From NCBI RefSeq assembly GCF_900660545.1, contig NZ_LR214986.1, positions 682,001 through 746,000 on the forward strand: a stretch of DNA of 64,000 nucleotides, in the 5' to 3' direction. Source of the stretch: Mycoplasmopsis cynos (GTDB lineage: Bacteria > Bacillota_I > Bacilli_A > Mycoplasmatales > Metamycoplasmataceae). The notes under the pieces were generated by a model. That model was not told the DNA's origin. It ran no database searches and worked only from the letters and a program-made list of their open reading frames with translations. The position numbers and the translations under genes were made by a program. This document shows positions 34,303-46,994 of this stretch, piece after piece (the first letter of the stretch is position 1; each line of letters opens with the position of its first letter).

Positions 34303-36774
34303 TTACCTACTAAATTTAAATTTTTCTGGGACTTCATCATCTGCAAAACCATTAGGGAATAAATGTGTTTTAATATTTTGAGATTCATAAAGTTTTTTCA
34401 TCGCTTCACGGTATGAAGCTCCTTCTTTTTGGTCTTTACCACCACCATAAATTAAATCGTATTGAGGTAATTCATAGTTTTTAGAATCACCTTTGAATAT
34501 GCCTTTGTAGTCATAACCTTGTGATCTAAATGCAACTGCAAGTCCAGCTCCTGCATTTTGGTTTGCAGAGTGAAATACTGCTACTAATTGATTATTTTGA
34601 TTTCTAATACTTGTTCCGGATGAACCGCCGAATGGTGCATAGTGTTTTGGACTATAGTTTAAACCTACTGAAACTCATTGTTTTCCATCATATTCATGGA
34701 ATTTAGCGCCGTTTTTAGGTGCTGAAATGAATGCATCTACAATACCAGGTTTATCATTAATTGTTCTATAACCCAAAACATATGATAATCAATTACCATC
34801 TTTGTTATTTTTAATACTTACTTGACCATCTTTATTGATTCAAAGCTCGTAGTTGAGTTTTTTGTTTTTGATTTCTTTTTCATCAGCATATTGATCTCAT
34901 TTGTAGTCAAGGTCAGCACGAGGTCAACCAACTGCATATAATGAGTCGCCATCATATTTTTTCTCACTATCAAGCGGTCTATCAATTTTTTCATAATTGT
35001 GCAAGTAGTCTTGAGCAATAAATTCTACTTTGTCATGTTCGCCTTTTAAATTTGCATAATCATTTGTAATAAATTTAGCAATGTTAGATTGAGCAATTTT
35101 TAATGAAGATTCATTTCCATTTGCTTTTCTTAAATCATCTTCAATTTTTCTTAAATTAGCAGCAAATTGTTCAGGGGCACCTGGGTTGCCGTATGTACTA
35201 AAGTAGTAATTTCCAGCATCATCATTTCCAGATTTTATTTTAGAAAAGTCAATTTCTAAAATAGCAAAGTCAGCAAATTCTTGCTTGTCTTTCAAAAAAT
35301 CTTGGTGTGATGCATCTAAGTAATCTTTAGGATCCTTACTTAAGTAGTCAGTTGCTGTATAAACAATTTTAATTGGTCACTCTTCTTTTTTAGTTTTACC
35401 TAATAAAAAGTTAAATTTTTCAATTCGAAAATCATAACCAGTTGAAGCTAATTGATTTGGATTTGTTATTTGTGTAGTATCTTTCTGCAACCTAGCAATT
35501 GAAAAACTATTTGTTTCATTAGTTAATGCTTGAGCAACGTGAAGATTTGTACCGACATATCATTTAGTTGGATATGTTCCTGTTGAATCTAATGCATAGT
35601 CCATAATTCAAGCAGTACCAGCTGTTGGAGTAAAAGTATTTGGAATAATTTCTCTTTTGCGAGTATTTTCATCAATATACTCATTTCTAGCAGGGTTAGC
35701 AAATTCGATGTGTCATGTTTGTAACGCTTGTCGTAAATATTGCTCATTAAGAATTGTACGTGGATAACCATTGATTTGAAATTTGTTACGTTGGGCACTG
35801 TCAATTCATGAAGGACCTATTCCAAATTGCGAACCTTCATTAATGCTAAATCCTTGAAATTTTCCATCTTTATCATATAAAGGGACTGAGAAAGTTTTTA
35901 AAAGTCAATTATCAAATGAGTCTAGATTTGCCTGTTTTTCTTTAACAAGCGAATCAAATTTATCTTTTGAATTTTTGTATTGATCATCGGTTATTTCTTT
36001 TCTAAGTTTTGAATCACCTGCTCTTTTTCTTAAAGATTCTACTGAAACATCTTCGTCCGGTTTAGTAGCTAGTTGTCTTGATAGTGCTTTAATATAATCT
36101 TCATTATCACTTGCAAATCTTTCAGCTTGTGATTTTGCTATATATGCTTTAATAACACTTGGGTTTGAAATTGACTTATTAATTCCTTGGTCAAAAATTC
36201 TTTGTGGGTCGTCACCGGTTCTAAAACCTTTAATTATATGTTTTTCTGAAATTTTAACTGTCTCATAACCTCTACGAACTACATCAAATTTAATCTCGAC
36301 TTCACCTTTAGCTTTGTTTGGTTTTACTTCCTTGATAATTGTAAGATACTTATTTTCTTCATCTTTTCCTTTAACTTGAACAAAAACATCATTTGGACTG
36401 TCAATTCCATCAGCATAAATATTAGCTAAGCTACCTTCTCTAACTTCATTCCCTTTAACACTATATTGAAATTGCAAATTATTAATTTCATTATTTAAAT
36501 TAAGTTGAAGATTAACATTTTCTAAAACCTTATTTAACTTAGTAATATCATCACCAGATTCAGAAAGTTGTTTTTGAATTTCTTCTTTTTGCTCCTTGTT
36601 TTTTAAACTTTCAAGCTTTTCGTTGATTAAATTCTTAGCTTCTTCAGGTGTTGAAGCTTGAGTTTTTGAACTACCTGATTGATTTTGTCCTTCTTTTTGC
36701 GGGCTGCACGCTGTCAAGCTTAAAGCGATAAGAGAACTACATCCAAATACTAAATTCAATATTTTCTTTCTCAT
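34303..36774 (-). CDS. mip: MIP: mycoplasma immunoglobulin protease, copy 2
   Basis: An 823-residue lipoprotein (signal peptide ends in LTAC). It has an 80-residue Glu/Lys-rich helical linker absent from copy 1, then a type-17-like unit ending in IIKGFR near residue 185, then the protease domain with His in YVGTNLHVAQ, Asp in EFADFAILEIDF and Ser in GGSSGTSI. All catalytic residues are present. The C-terminus stops at KFKFSR, about 20 residues before the end point of copy 1, because the TAA comes from rearranged sequence. AAGGAGA precedes the ATG. It lies 13 bases after MIB3, so MIB3 and MIP2 form a pair. Confidence 0.9.
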
Positions 36775-36787
36775 AAATATCTCCTTA

Positions 36788-39247
36788 TTAAATGATCTTT
36801 ACATCATTTGAAGCAAGTTCAGGGATAAATCCTGATCCTTGAATATATTGTTTTGTTTCATCGCTATCTACATATACTTTGTATCCATCTTTATCTAATT
36901 GGTCAGCTCAACGGAATAATGCTTGTAAGTTAGATTTTCCTGAGGCTGTAAGTTGATGTTTATTTCTTGAAGTGATCTTAACTTTTTTAGTTGATTTATC
37001 TGAGAACCATATTTTTGTTTTAGGCATTTGTGGCATTTCACTAATCATAATTGTGTCAAATTGACCATCATTCAAGTCATCAACATCAATATTAAAGTAC
37101 TCACCTTCTGAATAAAGTTTAAGTCGTTTAAGTTTTCTTGTTCCGGCGTTTTTACCTTCAATATCATTAAACTGTAATCCCTTTAACGATCTTATATGTT
37201 TTGTTCTTGATAAATCAAGTCCTAATGGTCAGCTATTTCCAGCTTCATTGTGGTCAGGTTTAAGACCTGGCCCAAAACCGCCTTGGAAAAATGGTTCGTT
37301 ATTTCTTGTTCAATAAGCCAATCTTAAACCATTATTAATTCTTTCAAGACTAGTAATATTACCATTTGAATCAACTGAATAATCACCTTCATCAAAACTT
37401 AGTCCATCAAATTTGATTACTGAAGGTGGTATATAGCCTCCAATATAACCGCCTGGGGCATTAAAATCATTAGTATTTACTCATGCAACTTTTCTTAATG
37501 CAAGTGGATTTATGGTTCAAATATCGTCATAGATGTTGTTTGATGTTGTATAAAGACCCAACTCATCAATTTCTTTATTTTCAAGTTCAATAAGGTCAGA
37601 TGTATCAAAACCTTCATAAAATAACTTAAGAAGTTTAATTTTGTCTGGCAAGGCTTTAAGAATTTCTTTAAAGCTTTGACGACCTAGTTTACCCATATTT
37701 ACAATTTTGTAACCAGTTATATCAATATTTTGTTGTTTAACTTTTTCAATAATATCTTTTGCTTTAGCATATGCATTATTATATGAAGCATCAATTTCTA
37801 GAATAATACCTGATTTTGTACCGTCATCTTTTTTAAGTGATTTTAGTTTAACACCAGCATCCGGAAGACCTAATTTATCTTTATATTGACTTGTAACATC
37901 AGTATTAGTTCATCCTGGATATTTATCGTTTAAGATATCTGGTCCATTTAGTGGATATCATGTATTAAAATCAAATACACGTCTCTCTTTATTGTCCCGC
38001 GAAAGTCTATCGGTTACATTATTGAATCCAGGAGCAGGCGAAAATGCATATGAGTCAATTTCTCCATTTTCATTGATATATGAATTATTTGGATCTAAAG
38101 AGTAACCCTTTTCAAGATCTTGATCAACACGTGGTGCTAATTTCGCAAATTTAGATGGATCTAAATTAGAGATAAGTCAAACATTTTTACGTTCTTTATA
38201 TCCCTCAAGTTCATGTTTTTTCTCTTCAAGCATTCTAAATTTTTCTTTAATTGGTTGTCAAGCTTGATCAGTTTGTTGATCTTTAGGAAGTTTATGGAAT
38301 TCAGCTGCTTCTGCATATGTTTCTTTATCAAACTTATCATATTCAGCTTGAAAATTCTCAAGATCACTTTTAAATTCTGCAATTTTTTGCTCATATTGAT
38401 TTTGTGCAGGCTCTTTTAAAAATTCTTTAATTTTAGGTGAATTGAGAAGTCTTAAAAATCTATGAATTAGATTTGAATAGTTATATCGATCATTTTCAGT
38501 CATAAATAAAACTTTTGTTAACTTAGCCAATCCTTCTTTTGTGTTTGGATCTAGTTCAGGTTCTTTAATTCATGAATGTAATCTAAAGTCATCAAAGAGT
38601 CCTGTTCCACTACCAATCTTTTTAACTTTATCGACTTGGGCTTTTCTTAATTTATCGGTTACTTCAACCGAGATTACTTCGCCGACCGCATTGTTTTGAT
38701 AAGGTTTTCTATTTGTGATACCTTTTATAATATCGTTTGAACTATAAATTCTTTCTCGCGGCGGTTCAACTATTGCATCAACCTCAACGCCATCGATGAT
38801 TAATTTTTTATGAACACGATTTAATTTTTCACGTTTTTGTGGTGGTTGTGGTTGAAAAAGGGCTTGGTTTTGCGCTTTTGTATTTTCTTCTTTCTTTTTA
38901 ATTTCTTCTTTTTGCTTAGGTGGAACTTTTTGTTCTTTAGCAATATTTTCAACTAGCGGATTCACAACTATAGAATCTTGATTAGTTTCAAGCTTTGGAT
39001 TTTCTTGTGGTTTGACCTTTTCTAATTCTTTAATATTAATATCCGTAATAGAAGGATCTAAATTAGATAAATCAAGATTATTTTTTGAGATAAAATTAGG
39101 TTTTCTTAAATTAAAAATACTAAACTTATTTGAATTGGTATTATCATTAATTGAGCGATAAACTATTGTTGATGCTAGAATGCTTGATGCACTACCAACA
39201 CCAAAAATTAGTAGAATATTACGTGCTTTTCGTTTTTTAAAAATCAT
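36788..39247 (-). CDS. mib: MIB: mycoplasma immunoglobulin-binding protein, copy 3
   Basis: An 819-residue surface protein with an N-terminal anchor (residues 9-31, LLIFGVGSASSILASTIVY). Unlike copy 1, the linker at residues 70-145 is Gln/Lys/Glu-rich rather than Pro-repeat. The body carries the MIB-type repeats; LRLAYWTRNNEPFFQGGFGPG near residue 690 is matched in copies 1 and 2 (YWVRNNERVFQGG). GGAGG precedes the ATG. It is the first gene of the minus-strand block and is preceded by a promoter region with a poly-dA tract. The three MIB copies share their N-terminal anchor (2 and 3) and C-terminal domains but have diverged linkers. Confidence 0.9.
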
Positions 39248-39668
39248 TTGTACCTCCGCTAAAGTTTGCTAAATATAAGAGATTTCTTATATTTTTACAT
39301 AATAAATATATTTTATCATTAAAACGACATTTTTTTGTTTGAAAAATAGTTGATAGGCATAGCAAGAAATTTATTATTTTCCAGTAAATAGTACTAGAAT
39401 AAGTCATTTTAATCACATATCTAATATAGACAAAATGTCTTTTTTTTTTTTTTTTTCAAAAGTATTTTAAGAATTTAATAAAAATTTTGACTTTTGAAAA
39501 GTTCTTGATTATTTGAAAAACATTTTTTAAGAAATATTTAATATTAAAATATCTTTTTTAAAGATAAAATGATCTATAAATTTAGATTAAATTAATATAA
39601 TGATTATAAATATTAATAAAAAGAAGTGTTTTATACATTAATTTTTATAATTTATATGAATATTTAAA
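39248..39668. other. Promoter region of the MIB3-MIP2 transcript
   Basis: No gene. It contains a small hairpin in the leader (39273-39292, 8-bp stem), AT-rich candidate -10 boxes about 50-60 bases before the ATG, a poly-dA tract (39440-39456) and, at the far end, the terminator of the beta-galactosidase gene. The whole stretch resembles the region upstream of MIB2. Confidence 0.6.
39440..39456 (-). repeat. Poly-dA tract (17 bp) upstream of MIB3
   Basis: Seventeen consecutive T on the plus strand (A on the coding strand), 193 bases before the MIB3 start codon. Tract length is likely to vary by slippage. Confidence 0.8.
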
Positions 39669-39700
39669 AATGTCTAATATCTTTTTTGATATTAGACATT
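39669..39700 (-). terminator. Terminator after the beta-galactosidase gene
   Basis: A perfect 13-bp stem (39669-39681 and 39688-39700) with a 6-base loop, followed on the minus strand by TTTTTAAAT, 4 bases after the stop codon. Confidence 0.8.
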
Positions 39701-39704
39701 AAAA

Positions 39705-42700
39705 TTAAATAGATTTTATCTTTTGTATTAATTCATCAATTTGATTTATTGAACCTAATTCTAGCAAGTAATTTAATTGAGCAATATATGCTTTATATAA
39801 TGAGTTTTTACCTAAGTTATGCTTAATTTCGGTGTTATATTTATGTTCTATTTCAGAAATTATTTTCTTTACTTCCAATGCTTTTTTATCCAAATCTATA
39901 CTTTCTTGTTTTTTAAAAATATAAGTTTTTAGTTTTTTAGCATCTTCTGAAAAAACATTAACAATAAGTTTTTGATTAATTAAGGTCGATGTTATTTTTG
40001 AATTATTATTAGTAGTAAATATAAACTTAGTTAAATCTTTATTATCTGGAACAAGGTATTCAAATCTATCAGGATTAAATTCGTTATAGGCTCTATCATC
40101 ATATTTAACTTCAATTAAAGGATCATTATTTTCAGCTGGGATTAATCTATCAACCTGCATTTCATAAATAATAATACCATTTTTATTAGTTGGCACATCC
40201 ATTGTAATTCTAATTGCTGTCGCTTTAATTGGTCTAGTAAATTCAAATAATGTTCCATTTGTATCATTTGCTTTAATTATTGGTTTTGACTTTAATTCTA
40301 TTGACTTTCATTTAGCATTATCTTTTAAATTAGATGAACTTTCATCAATATGCCCTAATTTTTCGTTTTCCGGTAAATTAGTTATTTCTTGATCAAAGTA
40401 TTCAAATGAATAATTAGTTGGAACAGTAGTTCCAGAGTCCTCGCCAAATCAAATTTTTACTCTATCAAACATTTCTGGTTTAATAACTCCACCACGAGCA
40501 AAAATAATACCAACTGAATCCTTTTGTCTTTTTGAGGCATTATTTTGTCAGTTAGATCATTTATTTCGAGTTGCTGAATTTGTTTCAATAGTAGCATCAT
40601 TTATTTTTGAAATTCTATCATTTGATGCCTTATCAATATCATTTGTAAAACTTGCAAAAGCAGCTGGGTAATTAAAACCAGTTACTTGTTTTGAAATATT
40701 AATTGATTTAGAAATATCTTTTGAAGCAATTCTGATATGAGCTTTTGCTTTTAGATTAATTCCTTCAATTGTTCCTTCTTTAACTATTAAACCGATCTTA
40801 TCAAATTCATTTTCTTTAAATGGTTCTCATTTAACAGACTTAACATTCTTATTTCCTAATGAATCAATTACCATTACATTTTCAGGTAATCCTTGATATG
40901 GTTCAAATCCTTGAATAGTTGCAAGTGTTACATCTTCAACACCAATATATTCTAACACTTGGATACTTGAATAAACTTTTTGGCCTTCTTCTGTTTCGCC
41001 TTCATAAATAAAAAATCCTGTTTTTGTAGCTACTTGCGGTACATTTTGTCATCTTACTAATAGCTTTCTTTTGCTTAATTCATTTGGGTATTTCAAATCA
41101 ATATAACCTGGAAGATTAATTTTTTCGCCCTTAAAAATAGTTAAATTATATAACGAAGCTGTTTCAATATTTTTATCTTTTGGTGGTAATTCTATAAAAT
41201 TAACGGTAGTAGGTTCAGAAATATATTTTTTACCTTTATAAGTAGCTTCAACAAATACTTTTAGATCTCTAGTTGAATGTTCAGCAAAAATAATGTCTTT
41301 TTTGTAATTAAAATAAATATTTTCAGCACTTTGATCTTCAAGTTTAATTTTAAAATCATTCAAATCCATTACGGTAATTTTTTGACCATTTTCTAGTTCA
41401 ATATCAAACATTAATCTTGTTGCTGAGCCAACATAAATTGGATCAATGATAACTTTAAATTTTTTAATTTTATCAGTCATCAATGTATGTTCATATTCAT
41501 AAACAGTTTTTTCACCATTTTCAGATGTTAAAATTGCTTTATACACGCGATGAGATTCATCAATATCATAAATGATTGTTTGTAAGTGAGATTTGTCTCT
41601 TTGAAATTGCTTAAATTGAACAGCAGGAAAACCTTTTATAAATTCTGATGATCCAGAATACTTATATACATCAGGTTTAAATTCAGATAACTGATTAAGA
41701 CCTACAGTAATTTCTGATAATTTTCTAGTTTCATCTTTTATCGGCAATAAACTTGATCCATAAACTTTTAATTCGACAAAACCAGTAACATAATATGTAC
41801 TGCTTGACTTTGAGCGATTTGTAATAGTTAATTTAATATATTTAGCTTTTGGAACTTTATTGAAGCTTATTATATTTTCATATGTTTCTTCATTAGCAAT
41901 AAATTTATCCTTATTTGACTGGTTTGTTACCGGAGTGAAAGTTTGATTATCTGAACTAGTTGAAATTTCAATTAAAGCTGGTCCATCTTTATGTGTGTTT
42001 CGATCACTGAAAAAATGAATTCCAATTGCTTGAACATCTTGAGGTTGATCTAAAGTAATAGTAAAATCATTCTTTTGATCATTAGCATTATTGGAGTTGC
42101 TTCAATTAGTTCATCTTTTTCCATGATCAATTTTTCCATCAATTGCATTTTGTGCAAAATCATTACCTTGTTGATATGAAGCGTTCGCGGTAGTCTTTCC
42201 GATTTGAACATATTGTTTATTAATATCATAAATTTCATATTTATGAATAATTCTTATATATGCATTAACTTCTTTTTGAGGATGGCTTGCTAAATGACCT
42301 TTTATTTTAACTTCACCGCCTTTTTTAGTGACTTTTTCAGTTGAAATCTTTGAAATATCCTCTCAAACAACATCTTCTAAAATTGAACCAAATTTTGAAT
42401 ATAACGTAACTTTTTGCGGAAGTTTAATAGGATCATTAACACCAATTGTATTGAATATTTCTTCAACATAATATGTTTGTTCAAAATCAATTACATGAAC
42501 ATTAAAAATTAATTCAACTCCATCAACTTTAACTTTAATAGGATATGTTCCAGGGGTACTTGTTTTAACATTTGCTGAATCTAAAACAACGTCCGTTTCA
42601 TTGATTTTCCCATCTGAATATACAACTTTTAGTTTCTTTGGAAGTTTTAACTCATTATTTTTAAGGACTACATAATTATTATTTTCAAAACCTAATGGAA

Positions 42701-45700
42701 TAATATTAGTATTTTCATTTTTTGAACTAATTAAATTAATAGATGTTGAACTTAAACCAGTTGAACTAGCTTCAAGTCCAATTAAACCGGCAGTTTTAGT
42801 TGACTGAATAATTACTAATGCTTTACCATTAAACAATTTTCTTTTTCATGAACCATCATTTTGTGCTTTATAGCGCTCTCTTGAAAGAGCGTCCCCATTA
42901 TCGACACCAACTATTTTTCCTTGACCCTTTAAATTAAAATTAATTAAGTTATTAGCAAATGGATTTTCATTTCCATTATCATCAATTGCTAAAACATGAA
43001 CATAAACCAATGAAGTTCCATCAGCCTTAACAACAGTTTTTTCTGGTATTAATTTAATTTTAGTTGGTTTGTCAGCTCTTTTGATTGTATCAACTGCGAC
43101 TTTTTTATCATTTTCATCATATGCTTCAGCGACTATAGTACTATTTTTATATTTTTCATAATCTACTTCAAACTTAAGATAAAGCTCATTTGAATTTTCG
43201 CCTTCTTGATATTTAATTTTTTCACCTTTTTCATTTGTATAATTTGTTTCTTTAACATTAAATGTCTTTGATTCTAAAAGCTCACCATCAACTTTAAGAA
43301 GGACCTTTCTGGCGTTCGAATAAATTCTTAAGGTTATTTTTCCATTTTTGATAACAAAATCTCTTTTAGTTTTATCATCTCATGTTCAATGTGGAGCAAT
43401 TTTAACCATCGGATGTTCTTTAACATCTAGTCATTGAGATTGATATAAATAATAATCCATTTTTGGAAATCCGGCTGTGTCAACGATACCAAAGTATGAA
43501 CTTTTTGGCTCATCATTGCCTTTTTTTCCATGTCAAGGAGTTGGTTCACCAATGTAATCAAATCCAGTTCAAATGAATTGACCAGCATATCATTTATTAT
43601 CACGATCAAATTTTCAAGATTCAGTTGCAGTTTTTCCTCAGCCTACTCTATTATTTCCATAATCACTTTGTTGCTTTCCATAATGCGAATTTATATTTGT
43701 GCCATTATCATATTTTTCAGGTTCATATCAAACACCTCTTGATTTAACTGCAGAAGATGTTTCTGAACCATAAATTTTTCAGTCAGGATGTATTTTATGT
43801 AATCATTCAGCATTATTTTCTGAGTAATTCATACCAACTGTATCTAGTTTTTCTGAAGCATTTGCCACATTTTGATTTTGTCCATTACCAAATCTATATT
43901 TGTCATTACCTCAAGTAACATATCTAGTGGTATCGATTTCTTTAACTCATTTAACTAAATTTTGTGTTGTTTGAGTTCCTTTAACTTCTTCAGATTCTGC
44001 TATCTCATTACCAATTGACCACATAAATATAGCAGGAGAATTAATTTTTGACCTTACCATTTGTTTAATATCAAATTCAGCTCAACTTTGGTTATTTATA
44101 GCTTTTGGATGTGTTGATTTTTGTTCAAAGAATCTATGATAATCTTGTGACTTTTTACCTTTATATCAAGTATCAAAAGCCTCATCAATTAATAATAAAC
44201 CAAGTTCTTCACATATATGAACAAGTTTTTGATCAGATGGATTATGAGTTGATCTTATTGCATTAACACCCATTTCTTTTAAAATTTTCATTTGACGATA
44301 AATAGCGTCATAACTAGCAACAGCACCTAAGGCACCTTGATCATTGTGCATTGAAACACCATGCAGTTTTAATCATTTACCATTTAATGAAAATCCATCA
44401 TTGCTTGTTCAATTTGTGAATCTATATCCGTATCTTTGAACATCTTTGTCAACTATCTCTTCTCTTCCGTCTACAACTTTAATAATTTCGGATGTTAAAG
44501 TGTATAAATTTGGATTTTTAATATCCCAAAGTTTAACATTATCAATTTTAAAATCAAGATTTTTTTCAATTGAAGTACCTTTTTCAAGTTCAAATGGACT
44601 AGAAGTTATTTCTTTCACAACCTTTTCATCGCTAAAAGTTTTAATAGTTTGTCTTATCTTAAGTGTTGCTTTTTGATTTGTTTCATTTACAATTTTATAT
44701 TTAGCAGTAGAATCTATATTTTTAACATTATCTTTTGTTAAATTTTTATGAGTAATTACTACGCCATACTCATCAATATGCAATTTATTTTTAACTGATA
44801 AAGTTACATCACGGTAAATTCCAGAACCAGAGTATCATCTAGATGAATCTGTTAAATTTTTTGCTCTTAATGCAATTACATTATTTTTAGGATCATCAAA
44901 ATTAAGAAATTTAGATAAATCATAAGTAAACTCTTGATAACCAGATGGATAATTACCTACTAATGCTCCATTAACATAAACCTCAGAATCCATATAAACG
45001 CCACCAAAGTGAATTAATACTTGTTTATCTTTTCATTCTTTTTTAACTTCAAACGTTTTTCTATATCAAGCATTTCCACCTTCTAATGCTCCTCACTCAT
45101 TAGAAATATTTGGGCTAAAATCATTATAAATTGATCAGTCATATGGTAAATCAATATTTGTTAAAGTATTTTCATCAAAATTGTTGTTTTTAATTGATGT
45201 GATATTTGAGGATGTTTCTTTTGCAAATTTCCAATTTAAATTAAAGTTAATATTTCGTTCATCATTTACTTCGGTCACTGAATTTTCTTGTTCATTAATA
45301 CTATCAATTCCATTACTTATGTGTCTAAAACCTGAAAATTCTTTACTAAAGATATAATCTTTATTAAATTTATTACTATGTAAAGTTATTTCGATTATAA
45401 CCCTATTTTCACTATTATTAATAGTTTTAGGCTTAATATCTTTAATAATAACATCATCATCATCATTTAATGTTGTTTTAGTTTTTAAATCTTTTAAAAA
45501 ATCAACTAAAAATACATTAGATAATTCTTTATAACCAAAATCTATTTTCATTTTTGACTCTTGAAAATTTTCTTTTTCTTTTAGATTTCCTTGAGCTCCA
45601 TTATTTGTATCTTTTTTACCTTGATTACAAGAAATTACAATTGCAGGTATTGAAAAAATACTACTAGATAATGCTAATATAATTAATTTCTTTTTCTTAA

Positions 45701-45704
45701 ACAT
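39705..45704 (-). CDS. Surface GH2 beta-galactosidase, BgaA-like multidomain lipoprotein
   Basis: A single 1999-residue lipoprotein (signal peptide ends in VISC). A type-17-like unit (residues 50-130, ending in FSGFR) is followed by the GH2 sugar-binding, immunoglobulin-like and TIM-barrel domains. The acid/base candidate is Glu567 in MWSIGNE and the nucleophile candidate Glu648 in YGSETSS. C-terminal to these come Ig-like domains, a discoidin-type (F5/8C) domain near residues 1155-1320 (GKTTANASYQQGNDFAQNAIDG), and group-4 bacterial Ig-like domains (YPNELSKRKLLVRW then VATKTGFFIYEGE). The layout resembles pneumococcal BgaA. It would release terminal galactose from host glycans at the cell surface. 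GAGG precedes the ATG. Dozens of TGA Trp codons break it into fragments under the standard code. Confidence 0.88.
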
Positions 45705-45731
45705 AAATACCTCACAGTTTAATATTACTAG

Positions 45732-46447
45732 TCAATTATATAATACTGTTGCTACAAAAACACTTTTGAATAAAAAATTCAAAAATAAGCAATACAATAA
45801 GCAAAATTTTATTTTTTTAGTTATTAAACATTTCATTAACTTAATAAATAAAAATAAATAAAAAACTAAAATACATAAATGTAACTTTCCAATATTAACA
45901 ATCAAAATAACTAAGCATCCTTGGTTTAAGCTTTGAGAATCTTCACGCTGATGAAGGGCGATGAGGGAGTTTAACAAACTAAATAATTTAGAAATCTTAT
46001 TTTGTTCTATCAAATTTGTCGATTTTAACTGAATATTATTAAGTTCATTTAAATTAATGCTTTTACCAACTCTCAAGCCATAAGAAATTGAACTTAATTT
46101 GTCAATAAATGATTTGGATTTAAGAATAAAAGTTCAAAACTTGTCATCATTATTTTCTTTATTTATAAAATCTACAACACTATAAGCAGGAGAGGTAACT
46201 CCTAAAATTGCGGAATGTGCTAAACCAGAATCATATGATGATAAGTGTATAACAAATTGCCCAGGTTCAACAAGTTTATATTTAATAATATTATCCAAAT
46301 TAAACTGAACATTAAAGTTAATATCCTGTCTTTTTTGCATTCCATTTTCTTTTGTCGCTGCAAGAATAGGTAAATTTTTGAAACCTTTTTTACACACAAA
46401 ACGAAACAATAAATTAAACCTTTCCTGTTCTCAAACGTTTGTCATTT
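45732..46447 (-). pseudogene. Silent hsdS cassette A (end of array 1)
   Basis: A target-recognition cassette without its own start, in frame with cassettes B and C. Its recognition part (FVCKKGFKNLPILAATKENG, about 45970-46409) is a near-identical copy of cassette E (about 57900-58340). After the conserved block LIALHQRE (45945-45969) the sequence leaves the hsdS pattern and runs as unrelated AT-rich frame to TAA at 45732. This marks the edge of the array. Confidence 0.75.
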
Positions 46448-46994
46448 TTGTTAATGCAGCTGGTAAAATTGTCAAATTTTTGCCAACAATCATCATCTGG
46501 AAAAGTGATTTTTTGAAATTTTTGAGAATTTTTAACTCACGCTGATGAAGGGTGATGAGGGTGTTTAAATGTTTAAATATTGCTCTTATCCTTTTCATTT
46601 CATGAAAACCGCACAATATAATATTTTTATTTTGAACAAAATTAATGTAGTGTCTAGCATGTCCAAAATTTTCAAGTTTTACACTTAACATAATTAAAAA
46701 TAAGGAGTAAACATCAAACATTGTATTTTTATTAATTAGTATTTTAATAGCACTTGATTTAACTAAAAAAGGAAAATTAACATATTTAAAATCTTGAGTA
46801 AAATCATCAAAAATAATACATTCCTTATCAAAAGTATTTGTTTCATTTGAATAGCCTAAAATAAATGATTTATTAGCTGTTAAAACCGGATTTTTCCCAG
46901 ATTCCGGTATTTCATCATATCTTGTATAAAAATTATCAGGCCTAATATAATTCAATAAATTCCCCAACCTTTCCTGTTCTCAAACGTTTGTCAT
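46448..46994 (-). pseudogene. Silent hsdS cassette B (array 1)
   Basis: A recognition cassette starting LLNYIRPDNFYTRYDE and ending LITLHQRELKILKNFKKSLF, bounded by the WEQER repeat on both sides. Its recognition sequence has no second copy in this window. It is continuous in frame with its neighbours but has no ribosome-binding site, so it should be expressed only after inversion into the hsdS locus. Confidence 0.75.

Noticed and set aside
34818..35018. A 66-codon minus-strand frame inside MIP2, at first read as a frameshift
   Set aside because: It is in a different frame; the MIP2 frame itself is open from 36774 to 34303 when TGA is Trp.
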